A stretch of DNA of 64,000 bases from Candidatus Peribacteria bacterium (lineage in GTDB: Bacteria; Patescibacteriota; Gracilibacteria; UBA1369; LOWO2-01-FULL-3): the NCBI GenBank assembly GCA_943358175.1, contig CALRGV010000002.1, positions 51,328-115,327 of the forward strand, in the 5' to 3' direction. How positions within the stretch are numbered: the stretch's first letter is position 1; each line of letters opens with the position of its first letter. Below, piece after piece: positions 34,256 to 44,548 of this stretch. Made by a program: the position numbers and the translations under genes. The notes beneath the pieces are model-generated. The model did no database searches, was not told the origin of the DNA, and saw only the letters and a program-made list of their open reading frames with translations.

Positions 34256-35297
34256 TCAACATAGCATCACCAAAACTAAAAAATTTATAACCACCCTCAA
34301 TAGCCTTATCATAAATTGATAAGATTTTTTTAACAGGATCGGGGACCCCCTTTGATTCCAAAAAAGAAGCAACCAGCATTATCAAAGTACTTTTTGGTAA
34401 ATGAAAATTAGTAATCAAAGCATCAACAACTTTCCACTCATAAGAACCTGGATAAATGAAAATATTAGTATTTGAGGAACCGGGAATAAAGCTACGAGCA
34501 GCCGAATCATAAGACGACTCCAAAACACGTACGGAAGTTGTACCAACAGCTACTATTCTCTTTTTTTCACCAATCGCATTATTAAGACTATTCGCTACAT
34601 TTTCGGGCATAAAATATTCTTCGAAATGCATCTTATGATCAGTTAAATCATCTGCAACCACAGGAGCAAAAGTACCAAGACCAATATGCAAAACAACCTC
34701 TTCAACATCCACACCAAAAGAAAGCAACTTAGACAGTAAATCCTTCGTAAAATGCAATCCTGCCGTAGGAGCGGCCTTACTACCTTCATCAGCAGCAAAA
34801 ACAGTTTGATAATCATCAAAAACAGCCTTGGAATTTTTAATATAAGGAGGTAAAGGCATAGAACCAAGCTTGAAAAGTACAGTATTTAAATCTACACCAC
34901 GAAGAAGATTAAATGACAGAATTCTTCTTCCGTCAGGCAAAACCTCAACCACCGTACACTCTAAATCCTCACTCACTCTTACAGGTATATTTATTTTAAA
35001 ATTCCTCGCAGGTTTCAATAAAACCTCATAATTGGTTAAAGAAATTTGCTTTAACAAAAATATTTCACGCAAAGAGTCATTCACCCTAAATAAAATACGC
35101 GCAGGCACAACTTTTGATTTATTCAAAACCAACACATCATTTTTAGTTAAAAACTTAGGCAAATCATAAAAATGACAATGTTCAATAATATCATCTTTAG
35201 TCTTATAAACCAAAAGACGGCACGAATCACGAGGACTCGCAGGATTTTGAGCAATCAAAGAATCAGGCAAATTATAATCAAAATCAGAAGTTTTCAT
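34248..35297 (-). CDS. queA: S-adenosylmethionine:tRNA ribosyltransferase-isomerase
   Basis: 349 aa from the ATG at 35297, three codons inside the track ORF; that start overlaps the upstream stop as ATGA and gives the family N-terminus MKTSDFDYNLPDSLIAQNPA. QueA transfers the ribosyl part of SAM to preQ1 in tRNA, making epoxyqueuosine. Family blocks seen are RDSCRLLVY, VLVLNKSKVVPARI, KAAPTAGLHFTKDLL, VVLHIGLGTFAPV, TTSVRVLES and FIYPGSYEWKVVDALITNFHLPKSTLIMLV. It is co-transcribed with the phosphatase gene. Together with the QueD-like protein at 56593 it indicates queuosine modification, although tgt is outside the window. Confidence 0.95.
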   Translation of the reverse strand: MKTSDFDYNLPDSLIAQNPASPRDSCRLLVYKTKDDIIEHCHFYDLPKFLTKNDVLVLNKSKVVPARILFRVNDSLREIFLLKQISLTNYEVLLKPARNFKINIPVRVSEDLECTVVEVLPDGRRILSFNLLRGVDLNTVLFKLGSMPLPPYIKNSKAVFDDYQTVFAADEGSKAAPTAGLHFTKDLLSKLLSFGVDVEEVVLHIGLGTFAPVVADDLTDHKMHFEEYFMPENVANSLNNAIGEKKRIVAVGTTSVRVLESSYDSAARSFIPGSSNTNIFIYPGSYEWKVVDALITNFHLPKSTLIMLVASFLESKGVPDPVKKILSIYDKAIEGGYKFFSFGDAMLII

Positions 35298-36436
35298 GCA
35301 GACCAAGTAACAGGCTGAGCGCTTACTTCACCATTTTTCGTCAGAGATTTATCACGCTTGATAACAATAAGAGAAATATCATCATCCTGTACATGACCCT
35401 TCATAAAAGCGGAAACATCCAGCGCGATATGGTGATTAACACCTTCCGCGGAATACTGAGGGGCATATTCAACCACAGCTCTTTTCAAACGCTCCAAGCC
35501 ATACAATTCACCTTCAATATTTCTACCTTCAATTATTCCATCACTAAAAAGAACAATAAAATCACCATCTTCACAAGCAATCTCCTGCTCCTTTATCAGC
35601 TTAGAATTATCCGGAACCATTCCCAAAGCTATACCACCGGATAAAACTGCTTCACACACACCCGAAGACGCATGATAAATCAAAATATGCTCATGCCCGG
35701 CGCCTACATAGGTAAGTTTTTCAGTCTTCGAATCCCAGGAAAGCATGACCATAGTCATATACATGGCGCGCTTTATATGACGCTTGATATAGCGATTTAC
35801 ACTCACCAAAATCTCATAAGCGGAATTACAGGAGTCGGCAAATACGCTAATCAGGGAAGTAGCCATAGTCATAATCAAAGCCGCAGCCACACCATGACCG
35901 GTAACATCACCAATATAAATATATGTTTTCTCTTTTGAAGTAATAAAATTAAAAATATCACCACCTACTTCACTAGCAGGCTTATTCTTTGCAATAATTT
36001 GAAGCCCTGAAACTTGAGGCGAACTCAAAGGCAAGATGTCTCGTTGCAAACTGGCGGCAATGGTAAGTTCATCAATCATTCTATCTCTATCTTTAATATC
36101 AGAACTAACTTCGCTGAAACCCTTAGTAACCTGATTAAAAAAATGAGCCAAAACACCAATTTCATCAATTCTATTAGTAAAAATCTTTTTATATGGCTTA
36201 CCGACAATCAAGGCTTCCATCTGATCAATAACAACATCCAAAGGCCTAACAAATGAAAAATAAGAAAAAACAGTAAAAATTAGCACAAGCAACAAAGCAA
36301 AATACACTAAATAATTAATAGTCACTGTTGTATTATCAGCACTCGCCAAATAATACAAAACAGCAGTAGCAATCACTGATACCAAAAGCAACAGAATTAA
36401 AAGTTTTCTAACTATACTTATTCTAAATAATTTCAT
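35294..36436 (-). CDS. RsbU/SpoIIE-type PP2C phosphatase with membrane sensor region
   Basis: 380 aa. Two TM helices (about 10-28 and 40-60) are followed by a HAMP-like linker (PLDVVIDQMEALIVGKPYKK...RIDEIGVLAHFFNQV), a short coiled coil, and the phosphatase domain. Metal-binding motifs are ASEVGGDIFNFI, GDVTGHGVAAALIM, LFSDGIIEGRN and DDDISLIVI. Such enzymes dephosphorylate STAS antagonists, freeing them to bind an anti-sigma kinase. The STAS gene lies immediately upstream and overlaps it by 4 nt, so it is the probable substrate. The periplasmic loop between the TM helices is short (about 12 aa), so the signal may be sensed in the membrane. Its stop overlaps the queA start. Confidence 0.9.
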   Translation of the reverse strand: MKLFRISIVRKLLILLLLVSVIATAVLYYLASADNTTVTINYLVYFALLLVLIFTVFSYFSFVRPLDVVIDQMEALIVGKPYKKIFTNRIDEIGVLAHFFNQVTKGFSEVSSDIKDRDRMIDELTIAASLQRDILPLSSPQVSGLQIIAKNKPASEVGGDIFNFITSKEKTYIYIGDVTGHGVAAALIMTMATSLISVFADSCNSAYEILVSVNRYIKRHIKRAMYMTMVMLSWDSKTEKLTYVGAGHEHILIYHASSGVCEAVLSGGIALGMVPDNSKLIKEQEIACEDGDFIVLFSDGIIEGRNIEGELYGLERLKRAVVEYAPQYSAEGVNHHIALDVSAFMKGHVQDDDISLIVIKRDKSLTKNGEVSAQPVTWSA

Positions 36437-36795
36437 TTATTTACAGTTTGCAAATAATCACTTATTGAATCAAAAACCGGAATAATCTCTGCAATACCAA
36501 TAGCAGCAAAGATATCCTTCACGTGAGCATTCAAACCCACAACCACCAACTTACTATCACGTTGAATCAAATGAGTATGAACCTCCATTAGATAACCAAT
36601 ACCCTCACTATTAATATATTTCAGATTAAAGAAATCAAAAATCAGATGTTTTAATTCAAAAGACTTAACAAAATCAGTAACCTTATCCTTTATCTCGGAA
36701 AAACCGGCCTTATCAAACTCACCATCAAAAACCACAACTTGCAGACTTTTCTCCTTATCAATCTCTGAAAAACTAATTTTTAAATTTGCATCCAT
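36433..36795 (-). CDS. STAS-domain anti-sigma factor antagonist
   Basis: 120 aa, a single STAS domain of the SpoIIAA/RsbV kind. The site of phosphorylation is expected in YINSEGIGYLMEV (Ser of NSEG), where the family has DSSG. In its unphosphorylated form it would bind an RsbW-like kinase; one is encoded at 45700-46230. It is translationally coupled to the downstream phosphatase and follows the transporter-HEAT gene by 13 nt, so the three genes act together. Confidence 0.9.
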   Translation of the reverse strand: MDANLKISFSEIDKEKSLQVVVFDGEFDKAGFSEIKDKVTDFVKSFELKHLIFDFFNLKYINSEGIGYLMEVHTHLIQRDSKLVVVGLNAHVKDIFAAIGIAEIIPVFDSISDYLQTVNK

Positions 36796-36808
36796 AAAAT
36801 AAGTTAAA

Positions 36809-39181
36809 TTAAATATTATTTTTTATTAAAGAATTAATAGTTTCAACCTCCTCGTACTCATCAATTAAAGTATACAACTTCTTCAGTCGAGCCAAGGAGT
36901 CCGCAGAAAAGGATTCCAAATTTGAATGATTATTCTGTACCTTCAAATCCTCAACCTTCTGCGAAACAACCTGCTTCAATATCTTATCAATATTCTTATA
37001 AATTCGCACGTCAACATTTTTAATTGAACTTTTGATTTTTTTAACCAAATGCTCATCACCGGCAAATAACAGGTCAAGAATAGAAGAAACCGAATGATAA
37101 AACCCCATTTTTGCTAAAGCAATTGAACTATACAATTTCAACTCAACATCATCTGACTCCAAGTACTTCAAACAAACGGATTTCTTACTTCTTAAATTTA
37201 ATTCACCAATTGCCAACAAACCATAAATAATCTTGTCCTTTTTATCGGAATAAATAAAGGAATTTATCAGGTGAAGAGCCTCATCACGATATTTTTTGAA
37301 ATTAACCAAAGCCATAGCGGCATTCAATTGATAGATCAAATTTTTTGAATAAATATAACCTTCCAAAATTTTTGCAATACTATCATCATCACACTTACCT
37401 AAAGCAAAAATGGCATCAGCCTTGTGATCGGAGTTCTTAGCATTGATAATTTTAAACAAAAATTCAACAGTAGAAACATTGCTCAATAAAGACATTAAAT
37501 AAATAATTTTAGCCAAAATTTCTTTATCTTTCTCTCCCTGATACAAATCCTTCAAAGCCGAAATCAACTTATACTTAACAAAAAGATACTCGGAAGAACG
37601 GTGTAAAAACTTGAATGAAATCAAAGTATCCAGAGCAGCCTCACGTATTTCAGTCTTTGGAGAATCCAAGCAGGCAATTATATCCAAAACAGTATCAGGA
37701 GACTGAAGTTCGGAAAAAACAGCTAAAATTTTAACCTTAATTGAAGACAATTCCTCAGGCCTTACCAAAATATTTATCAAAGTAGATAACGCCAACTTAT
37801 GACCTCGTTGCGCCAATAAATCAATTGCATTAAATCTAATGTGCTTCTCATTTGAGTGCAAAAGTTCCTCAGTCACAACCTTCGTATATTTTTCTTGCTG
37901 TTTATAAGTAACGTAAAAGAAAAGAATGGTACAAATAATCATCGCAATATTCAAAGCTAAAACCAAAGAACTTCCAGTAAATAGCTTGTCCAATAAAATT
38001 ATTGCAAGAGTACCAACTAAAGCACCCAGTGGTCTCACAACACCCTCAAGAAACTCTCTCAGGTGCTCCCTCACTTTCTCTTTCACAGCATAGTAGGAAA
38101 TATGATACGTATTCGTATGAATAACAGATGTAAGTGTAAAATTATTTTTAGCTAGAACGGCTGAAAGAAAATCAAATCTAAAAAACAAACCAATTATGCT
38201 AAAAAAAGTAACAATTGGATGCAAAAGCATCGCTCCAACTACACCCAAACTGGTAATCAAGCGACTACCGAGAAAAATCTCAACTATCAGCGCGGAAGCG
38301 CTAAAAAGTATAAACAACAATCCCAGATCATGAATAAATGCATGCTCAAAACCACCTCCGGCTTCAAAAATAAAATGAGAAACGTTTTGATAAACAACCT
38401 TGGTGTATTGAAACTCAAGAAGATTAAAAATAATCCACTGGAACATAACTATCAAAATCAAACCAAACACAAAATTAGAATGTGACTTGCTATCAAAAGC
38501 CTGTTTCAATTGACTAAAAATACCATCAGGACTCTTGTTATGATTTTTTTTATGAACTAATTCAACCTTATCATCCTCAAAATTAAAAAACAGAAGAAGG
38601 GGGATTAAAAGGAAAAGAACGCTGACAATAAGATAAATAAAGCTTGATAAAGCAAAATAACTGGATAAAAAAGTTACCAAAACACCGGCTGCGATACCAC
38701 CAACAGTCTCAGAAACTTCAAGAATCGGAAAGGTTCTCTCCGACGTCAAAGGGTCAAAAAGCTCTTCCACATAGGCAATCATGATAATTCTCAATTGATT
38801 TAGTAAAATAGAGATAGACAAAATCAATAAAGAAAAAAATAAAATTTGATGAGTATTCACCAGTAATGCAGCAACAAAAAGGAATATACCTGCCAAAACT
38901 ATGGTGTATAACATTACTAGAACTCGCGTCATTCTCTCAAAGAACAGAGTGTATAGAATACTTCCAATAATAGAAAAGACAGCATTGATAATGAAAAGAT
39001 AAGGCAAAGATAAAATACCATATCTGCTAACAAACATCGCAACCAAAACGGTCCAAGCAACTACAAAGGCGGTTCTATAAAGAAATTTAATAGCCAAAGC
39101 AAAAAACACACGTGACCATTCATCGCCTTTTATATTAAAGAAACGATTTATCAGCGAAATTTCTCTCAAAGATTGCAACAT
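36809..39181 (-). CDS. MFS/NTT-like membrane protein with C-terminal HEAT repeats
   Basis: About 790 aa from the ATG at 39181 (MLQSLREISLINRFFNIKGDEW); the longer track start lacks support. Residues 15-430 contain about 10-12 TM helices, with a charged central loop (FNFEDDKVELVHKKNHNKS) as in 12-helix carriers of the MFS or ATP/ADP-translocase superfamily. Residues about 440-790 are soluble helical repeats of the HEAT type (LLHSNEKHIRFNAIDLLAQRG, ALGKCDDDSIAKIL), ending in a coiled coil. No ligand can be named. Being first in an operon with a STAS protein and an RsbU phosphatase, it may serve as a sensor or transporter feeding the partner switch (inference). Confidence 0.75.
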   Translation of the reverse strand: MLQSLREISLINRFFNIKGDEWSRVFFALAIKFLYRTAFVVAWTVLVAMFVSRYGILSLPYLFIINAVFSIIGSILYTLFFERMTRVLVMLYTIVLAGIFLFVAALLVNTHQILFFSLLILSISILLNQLRIIMIAYVEELFDPLTSERTFPILEVSETVGGIAAGVLVTFLSSYFALSSFIYLIVSVLFLLIPLLLFFNFEDDKVELVHKKNHNKSPDGIFSQLKQAFDSKSHSNFVFGLILIVMFQWIIFNLLEFQYTKVVYQNVSHFIFEAGGGFEHAFIHDLGLLFILFSASALIVEIFLGSRLITSLGVVGAMLLHPIVTFFSIIGLFFRFDFLSAVLAKNNFTLTSVIHTNTYHISYYAVKEKVREHLREFLEGVVRPLGALVGTLAIILLDKLFTGSSLVLALNIAMIICTILFFYVTYKQQEKYTKVVTEELLHSNEKHIRFNAIDLLAQRGHKLALSTLINILVRPEELSSIKVKILAVFSELQSPDTVLDIIACLDSPKTEIREAALDTLISFKFLHRSSEYLFVKYKLISALKDLYQGEKDKEILAKIIYLMSLLSNVSTVEFLFKIINAKNSDHKADAIFALGKCDDDSIAKILEGYIYSKNLIYQLNAAMALVNFKKYRDEALHLINSFIYSDKKDKIIYGLLAIGELNLRSKKSVCLKYLESDDVELKLYSSIALAKMGFYHSVSSILDLLFAGDEHLVKKIKSSIKNVDVRIYKNIDKILKQVVSQKVEDLKVQNNHSNLESFSADSLARLKKLYTLIDEYEEVETINSLIKNNI

Positions 39182-39277
39182 AAAATGAATATATTTAACA
39201 CCCAATTATACCACAAAATAAGATCAGAAACAAGCATACACCTCGAACAAATATCGAAAATCATATAGAATATAAAC

Positions 39278-40825
39278 ATGTCACTAAAATTCTTTAAACC
39301 GGTAAACATAAGTGGTGCAACCATGCTGGTCACCATAACCATATTTTTCAGTAACATTTTAGGATTACTCAGAGATAGAATAATAGCGATACACTTCGGA
39401 ACAAGTAGGGCCACGGACATTTACAACGCCTCTTTTCTCATACCTGATACACTTTTCAATCTATTCATCGCAGGAGCCCTGGCGGCAGCCTTTGTCCCGG
39501 TTTTTACCGAATATCTGGGAAAAGACAAAGCGGAAGCCCAGAAAATAGCCAATACACTTCTCAATGCAGCTGTCATATTAATAGGACTACTATCTATACT
39601 CTCTCTAATTTTCATGAAACAGCTGATCAACATAACCTTTCCTCAGATCAGCATGGAAATGCAGACCCAAATAGTAAGCATGACCAGATTGATGCTGAGC
39701 TCCGCCCTGATTTTCACAGTTAGCAACTGTATAGGAAATATTTTAATGTGCTATAAGCATTTTTTCGCCTACTCCATTTCTCCACTCCTGTATAATTTGG
39801 GAATCATTCTGGGAGTTATATTTTTACAAGATAAAATTGGCATTTATTCAGCGGCGGTAGGAGTAATAGGAGGAGGAATACTTCATTGTGCCATTCGATT
39901 ATTTGATATTAAAAAAACAGAGTACAAATACAAATTCGAAATGGACTTCCATCATCCTGGTTTCAAAAAAATCATAAAATTAATGATTCCAAGATCAATA
40001 GGAATCATCGCAACCCAAATCAGCATCTTCCTTTTTACAGCAGTAGGAATTCAAATCATGGAAGGGGGAGTGGCAGCATTTAATTTTGCCAGAAATATCC
40101 AAAGCGTCGCAGTAACACTTTTTGGAATGGCCCTTTCCACAGCCATATTCCCGTATCTCACAAGCTCAATTAGCAATGGAAACAAAGAAGAATTCACAGA
40201 TCAAATTCAGAAAACAATTCAAAGAATACTATTTTTCACAATACCCTCAATGGTGGGAATTATGCTTTTATCAAAAACTAGCATAGAACTAATACTCGGA
40301 GGAGGCGCCTTTGATCAAAGATCAATAGATATAACCGCCTTAATACTTTTTTACTTTGCCATATCCATACCGTTAGAGAGTCTATCACATATATTATCCC
40401 GAGCCTTCTATGCTATCAAAGACACTAAAACTCCAATGTTCATTTACATTGGAAGTACGATCATTACAGCATTTTGCACAATCTACATTGCTCCAAAATT
40501 CGGAATAGAATGGTTTTCCATTGGGTTCACTCTTGGTTACCTATTCTACGTTATTGCTAATGCCATTTTACTCAAAAAACATTTAAAAAACTTTCACAAG
40601 AAACAATTTTTCAACAGCATATTAAAAACCATTCTCGCTTCGGGAATAATGGCCGCGGTAATTCTAATTACAGAACCTTTTAAATACCTTCTTCCAACAA
40701 AAATAGGCAACGCATCCATCATCATCATCGGAGCCACAATTTTCTTCCTAACTTCTTATCTGTTAAAATGCGAAGAAATTCACAGTATAAAATTCATCTT
40801 GGCAAAATTAACTAAAAAAAGTTAA
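39278..40825 (+). CDS. murJ: Lipid II flippase
   Basis: 515 aa, 14 or so TM helices, MVF family (MviN). The N-terminal half has the family landmarks LGLLRDRIIAIHFGTSRATDIYNASFLIPDTLFNLFIAGALAAAFVPVF, and later AFYAIKDTKTPMFIYIGS. MurJ flips lipid II to the outer face for peptidoglycan assembly. A -10-like TATAGAAT is 16 nt before the ATG, leaving almost no leader. It is divergent from the transporter-HEAT operon and overlaps ribD tail to tail by 14 nt. Confidence 0.95.
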   Translation: MSLKFFKPVNISGATMLVTITIFFSNILGLLRDRIIAIHFGTSRATDIYNASFLIPDTLFNLFIAGALAAAFVPVFTEYLGKDKAEAQKIANTLLNAAVILIGLLSILSLIFMKQLINITFPQISMEMQTQIVSMTRLMLSSALIFTVSNCIGNILMCYKHFFAYSISPLLYNLGIILGVIFLQDKIGIYSAAVGVIGGGILHCAIRLFDIKKTEYKYKFEMDFHHPGFKKIIKLMIPRSIGIIATQISIFLFTAVGIQIMEGGVAAFNFARNIQSVAVTLFGMALSTAIFPYLTSSISNGNKEEFTDQIQKTIQRILFFTIPSMVGIMLLSKTSIELILGGGAFDQRSIDITALILFYFAISIPLESLSHILSRAFYAIKDTKTPMFIYIGSTIITAFCTIYIAPKFGIEWFSIGFTLGYLFYVIANAILLKKHLKNFHKKQFFNSILKTILASGIMAAVILITEPFKYLLPTKIGNASIIIIGATIFFLTSYLLKCEEIHSIKFILAKLTKKS

Positions 40826-41954
40826 TTAGGCCCGTATATTTCAAGTCTCCATCTATAAAATCAACTTTTGATCTGCTTATTTCAATGGACTGAGAAATTT
40901 TTTCCACACCATTTCCACCGACAACAGAAATAGATTTAGCTCCACCAATTAATTTAGGAGCATAATAAAACAGAACTCTATCAATTAATTTCATATCGAC
41001 CAGATTCTCATCAAAAAGTGATCCATTCATAGAGCTACCACCTTCCACAAAAACACTCTGAATATTCTTAGAAACCAAATATTTCAAAAGTTTTTTAAAA
41101 GAAACCCTCTTTTTACCAAAAGACTTTATAGAGATAGAAGCATCAATAAAAGATTTTTTCAACTTCGCAGATACAGAATCAGAACAAGCAATTAAAACAT
41201 TTTTATCTCTAAAAACCTTCAAGTCCTGATCAAAAAGCATTTTATCACCCACAATAACCCTCAATAGATTTTTAGATTTATACTGACCAATTGCAGCCAA
41301 CTCAGGATTATCATTAATCACCGTACCCGCACCAATAATTACCGCATCACATTTACTACGTTCCAGCTTAGCATCCAAACGCGATTTTTCATTCGTTATC
41401 CATTTTGAATCCTTCGTCTCACTCGCAATTTTACCATCCAAACTCAATCCGGCTTTCAGAGTCAAATAGGGAAGTCCTTCAGTCATAGACTTAATAAAGG
41501 GCTGATTTATTACCCTAACTTCCTCGGCTAATTTTGAAACAGGATTCAAAACTGAAACCTTAATTCCATGCTTTTTCAAATAAGAAATACCTCTACCATT
41601 AACTTTTTTAAAAGGATCTCTCATTCCAATCACGACCTTACTAAATCCAGCCGCAGCCACCGCCTTAACACAAGGTGGAGTTCTACCAGTATGAGAACAT
41701 GGCTCAAGTGTGACATATAACGTCGCATTATGAAACAATGTAGGTTCTATATCCACAGTCACAATTCCTGATTTTTGCATCATCTGTTTAATAGCCACAA
41801 TCTCAGCATGATCAGCTCCAACTCTCTCGTGGTAACCTTCAGAAATAATCCTTCCACCCTTCACGATCACCGCGCCGACACAAGGATTTGGCGAAGTAAA
41901 ACCTTCACCCTTCCTTGCAAGCTCAATGGCACGTCTCATAAAAATTTCATCCAT
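40812..41954 (-). CDS. ribD: Riboflavin biosynthesis deaminase/reductase
   Basis: 380 aa, bifunctional. The N-terminal deaminase domain has HAEIVAI and PCSHTGRTPPC zinc motifs (about residues 50-90) plus the MRRAIELARKGEGFTSPNPCVGAVIV start. The C-terminal reductase domain has LKAGLSLDGKIA, ITNEKSRLDAKLERSKCDAVIIGAGTVINDNPEL and VFVEGGSSMNGSLF. It catalyses the second and third steps from GTP to lumazine. ribBA lies 63 bp upstream on the same strand. ribE and ribH are not in the window. Confidence 0.95.
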   Translation of the reverse strand: MDEIFMRRAIELARKGEGFTSPNPCVGAVIVKGGRIISEGYHERVGADHAEIVAIKQMMQKSGIVTVDIEPTLFHNATLYVTLEPCSHTGRTPPCVKAVAAAGFSKVVIGMRDPFKKVNGRGISYLKKHGIKVSVLNPVSKLAEEVRVINQPFIKSMTEGLPYLTLKAGLSLDGKIASETKDSKWITNEKSRLDAKLERSKCDAVIIGAGTVINDNPELAAIGQYKSKNLLRVIVGDKMLFDQDLKVFRDKNVLIACSDSVSAKLKKSFIDASISIKSFGKKRVSFKKLLKYLVSKNIQSVFVEGGSSMNGSLFDENLVDMKLIDRVLFYYAPKLIGGAKSISVVGGNGVEKISQSIEISRSKVDFIDGDLKYTGLINFF

Positions 41955-42017
41955 AGTACTATATTAATACTTATCAGATGGACAAAATAACATAAAAGAA
42001 TAAAATCGTCAATAAAA

Positions 42018-43223
42018 CTAAACCATATCCAGTAAATGGCCCATTTTCGACTTCTTTGTACTCAAATAATTACGATTCGCTTCATTTGGAGCAATTTCAA
42101 TAGCTACCCTTTCCACAACATTCAAACCATAACCTTCCAAACCAACAATCTTCGTAGGATTATTCGTCAATAAGCGAATATTTTTAATTCCCAAATCTAC
42201 TAAAATTTGAGCTCCTATTCCATAATTTCGCAAATCAGGCGCAAAACCCAGCTTAGTATTTGCTTCAACAGTATCATAACCCTCATTCTGCAATTTATAT
42301 GCTTTAATCTTATTCACAAGGCCAATTCCTCTACCTTCCTGTCTCATATATAAAACCAAACCCTTGCCCTCCTTAGCAACTTTTTCAAGTGATATATCCA
42401 ATTGATGCCTACAGTCACACTTCAAAGATCTAAAAACTTCACCGGTTATGCATTCGCTTTGAACTCTAACTAAAACATTTTCATCCTCAGTCCAAGACCC
42501 CTTCGACAAAACAACATGCTCAGAATCATCAACCGTAGTTTTAAAAATTTTGACATTGAATTCGCCAAACTCAGTAGGCAAAACCGTTTCAGCAACAATC
42601 CTCACCAATTTCTCAGAACGACGCCTATATTCGATCAAATCCTTAATAGTAATAATTCTCATCTCATTCCTTTTAGCAAAGTCTAACAACTCATCCCTTC
42701 TCATCATCTCTCCATCTTCACTGGCAATCTCACAAATAACAGCAGCAGGCGCAAAACCGGCCAACTTTACCAAATCAATGGAAGCCTCCGTATGTCCGGC
42801 CCTAACCAAAACTCCACCCTGCTTAGAACGCAGAGGGAAAACATGACCCGGTCTCAAAAAATCATCAGCAGTAGAAGTATAATCCGCCATTGATTGAATA
42901 GTCTTAGCTCTATCAGACGCAGAAATACCAGTAGTAGTACCAAATTTCAAATCCACAGAAACAGTAAAATTACATTTATTGGCCTCCTTGCTGTCCTGAA
43001 CCATCGGATAGAAATTAAGACGATCTGCAATATCAGAATCAACAGGCGTGCAAATCAAACCACGACCTTCCTTTGCCATGAAATTAATATCTTTTGCTGC
43101 CACCTTTTCAGCAGCCATTACAAAATCACCTTCATTCTCACGCTCTTCATCATCGAGAACAATTATCATTTCACCATTTCTCAAGGCCTGAACAGCATCC
43201 TCAATTTTATCAAAATTAATCAT
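42018..43223 (-). CDS. ribBA: DHBP synthase / GTP cyclohydrolase II
   Basis: 401 aa fusion. Residues 1-200 are RibB, making dihydroxybutanone phosphate ([63 protein letters not shown]). Residues 205-401 are RibA, opening GTP ([23 protein letters not shown] with three zinc Cys, [46 protein letters not shown]). It follows tsf after 2 nt and precedes ribD, so riboflavin synthesis is tied to a translation operon here. Confidence 0.96.
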   Translation of the reverse strand: MINFDKIEDAVQALRNGEMIIVLDDEERENEGDFVMAAEKVAAKDINFMAKEGRGLICTPVDSDIADRLNFYPMVQDSKEANKCNFTVSVDLKFGTTTGISASDRAKTIQSMADYTSTADDFLRPGHVFPLRSKQGGVLVRAGHTEASIDLVKLAGFAPAAVICEIASEDGEMMRRDELLDFAKRNEMRIITIKDLIEYRRRSEKLVRIVAETVLPTEFGEFNVKIFKTTVDDSEHVVLSKGSWTEDENVLVRVQSECITGEVFRSLKCDCRHQLDISLEKVAKEGKGLVLYMRQEGRGIGLVNKIKAYKLQNEGYDTVEANTKLGFAPDLRNYGIGAQILVDLGIKNIRLLTNNPTKIVGLEGYGLNVVERVAIEIAPNEANRNYLSTKKSKMGHLLDMV

Positions 43224-43225
43224 AG

Positions 43226-43999
43226 CTAAATAGAGAAGCGAACAAATGTTTTCACACTTGCACCGGCATCCTTTAATAACTCCTCAACGGTTTGATCGGG
43301 ATTTTTCACAAAAGGCTGTTTCAATAAAGCATTTTCTTCTCTAAATTTCTTTTCCTTTCCAATCATGATTTTCTCAACAATTTCCGCAGGCTTACCCTCG
43401 GATTTCAATTGCTCGGACCAAATGGATTTTTCGCGTTCAACAGACTCCGGAGTCACTTCATCCGGCGACAAAACCGCAGGATTTGTAGCAGCCACATGCA
43501 TAGCCACATCACGTGCCAACTCAACAGTACCGCCAGTTAAAGCAACTAAAACACCAATTTTTCTATTTGAATGAACATAATCACCAATCACATCACCCTC
43601 AACCAAAGACATATCAGCCAACTGAATATTCTCACCCAATCTTAACCCGGCATCTTTAATTTCAGCCAAATCACGATCTTCAGGTTTAATAGATCCATTA
43701 AAAAGCTTTTCGGAAACAGCAGCTCCCAATGCCAAATAATCTTCACCACGAGCGACAAAATCTGTCTCACAACCTAGTAAAACCATCGCGGCTTTTCCAG
43801 CACCGGTTTTAATAAACACAGCACCCTGAGAAGTTCCACGTGAAGCCCTATCGATAGCCTTTGCTTCACCCTTTTTTCTCAATAAATCAATCGAAGCCTC
43901 GAAATCACCATTAGCCTCTTCTAAAGCAGACTTACATGCAGTCATGGAAACACCGGTAGTTTCTCTTAATTTCTTAATCAACTCTATAGAAATAGCCAT
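43226..43999 (-). CDS. tsf: Elongation factor Ts
   Basis: 257 aa, nucleotide-exchange factor for EF-Tu. The UBA-like N-terminus ([41 protein letters not shown]) is followed by the core with the cysteine-containing [13 protein letters not shown] and [16 protein letters not shown]. The C-terminus is normal for a single-core EF-Ts. In most bacteria tsf follows rpsB directly; here a small membrane protein gene is placed between them. Confidence 0.96.
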   Translation of the reverse strand: MAISIELIKKLRETTGVSMTACKSALEEANGDFEASIDLLRKKGEAKAIDRASRGTSQGAVFIKTGAGKAAMVLLGCETDFVARGEDYLALGAAVSEKLFNGSIKPEDRDLAEIKDAGLRLGENIQLADMSLVEGDVIGDYVHSNRKIGVLVALTGGTVELARDVAMHVAATNPAVLSPDEVTPESVEREKSIWSEQLKSEGKPAEIVEKIMIGKEKKFREENALLKQPFVKNPDQTVEELLKDAGASVKTFVRFSI

Positions 44000-44021
44000 A
44001 TAATATATTTTAAAAAAATAG

Positions 44022-44546
44022 TTAGGGTTGTTGATTTTGTACAGGTGGTACAGGTGGTACAGGCGGAACCTCCGGCACTGCAGGAACTTGAGTTACTTGC
44101 TGCACTTGAGAAACGGCAGGCGCTATCGGAGCTACTGTAGAAACAGGCTTATCTAAGGACTTTTTCGTTAATAATCTAAAAACATAATCTTCAGGTATTT
44201 TATTTGCAAATGTTGCAACAACTGGAATCTCAGTAGTTTTGGCAGCATAAGCAATCATCATCCCGGAAACATGTAATAATAAAACCACACCCCAAAGCAT
44301 CAAACTAATAACAGGACTAATCACCGCAACCACAATCGTCAAAAACCATAAACAAAATAAAACCAAACCCTGTCGAGCATGAAACAAACAAAATTTACTA
44401 CTCACCATTTTAACAGAGCACAAAACACAGGTAACAACATTAAAAACCGGTATATAGCAACTCATTGCCCAACCCTTTTCACCTTTCAAAGCGATAATCT
44501 TCGCCTGAATATCGGCAACAGGATTTTGATTTGATAAATCAGCCAT
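44022..44546 (-). CDS. Small membrane protein (DUF4870-like) with Pro/Val-rich tail
   Basis: 174 aa. About three to four hydrophobic segments lie between residues 28 and 115 (MSCYIPVFNVVTCVLCSV, LVLFCLWFLTIVVAVISPVISLMLWGVVLLLHV). The spacing and the HARQGLVLF motif between helices recall DUF4870/Tic20-like proteins. The last 45 residues are a Pro/Val/Gln-rich tail (VPPVPPVPPVQNQQP), probably disordered. It lies between rpsB (2 nt) and tsf (22 nt) in one operon. The function is unknown; the place in a translation operon could simply ensure steady expression. Confidence 0.7.
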   Translation of the reverse strand: MADLSNQNPVADIQAKIIALKGEKGWAMSCYIPVFNVVTCVLCSVKMVSSKFCLFHARQGLVLFCLWFLTIVVAVISPVISLMLWGVVLLLHVSGMMIAYAAKTTEIPVVATFANKIPEDYVFRLLTKKSLDKPVSTVAPIAPAVSQVQQVTQVPAVPEVPPVPPVPPVQNQQP

Positions 44547-44548
44547 TA

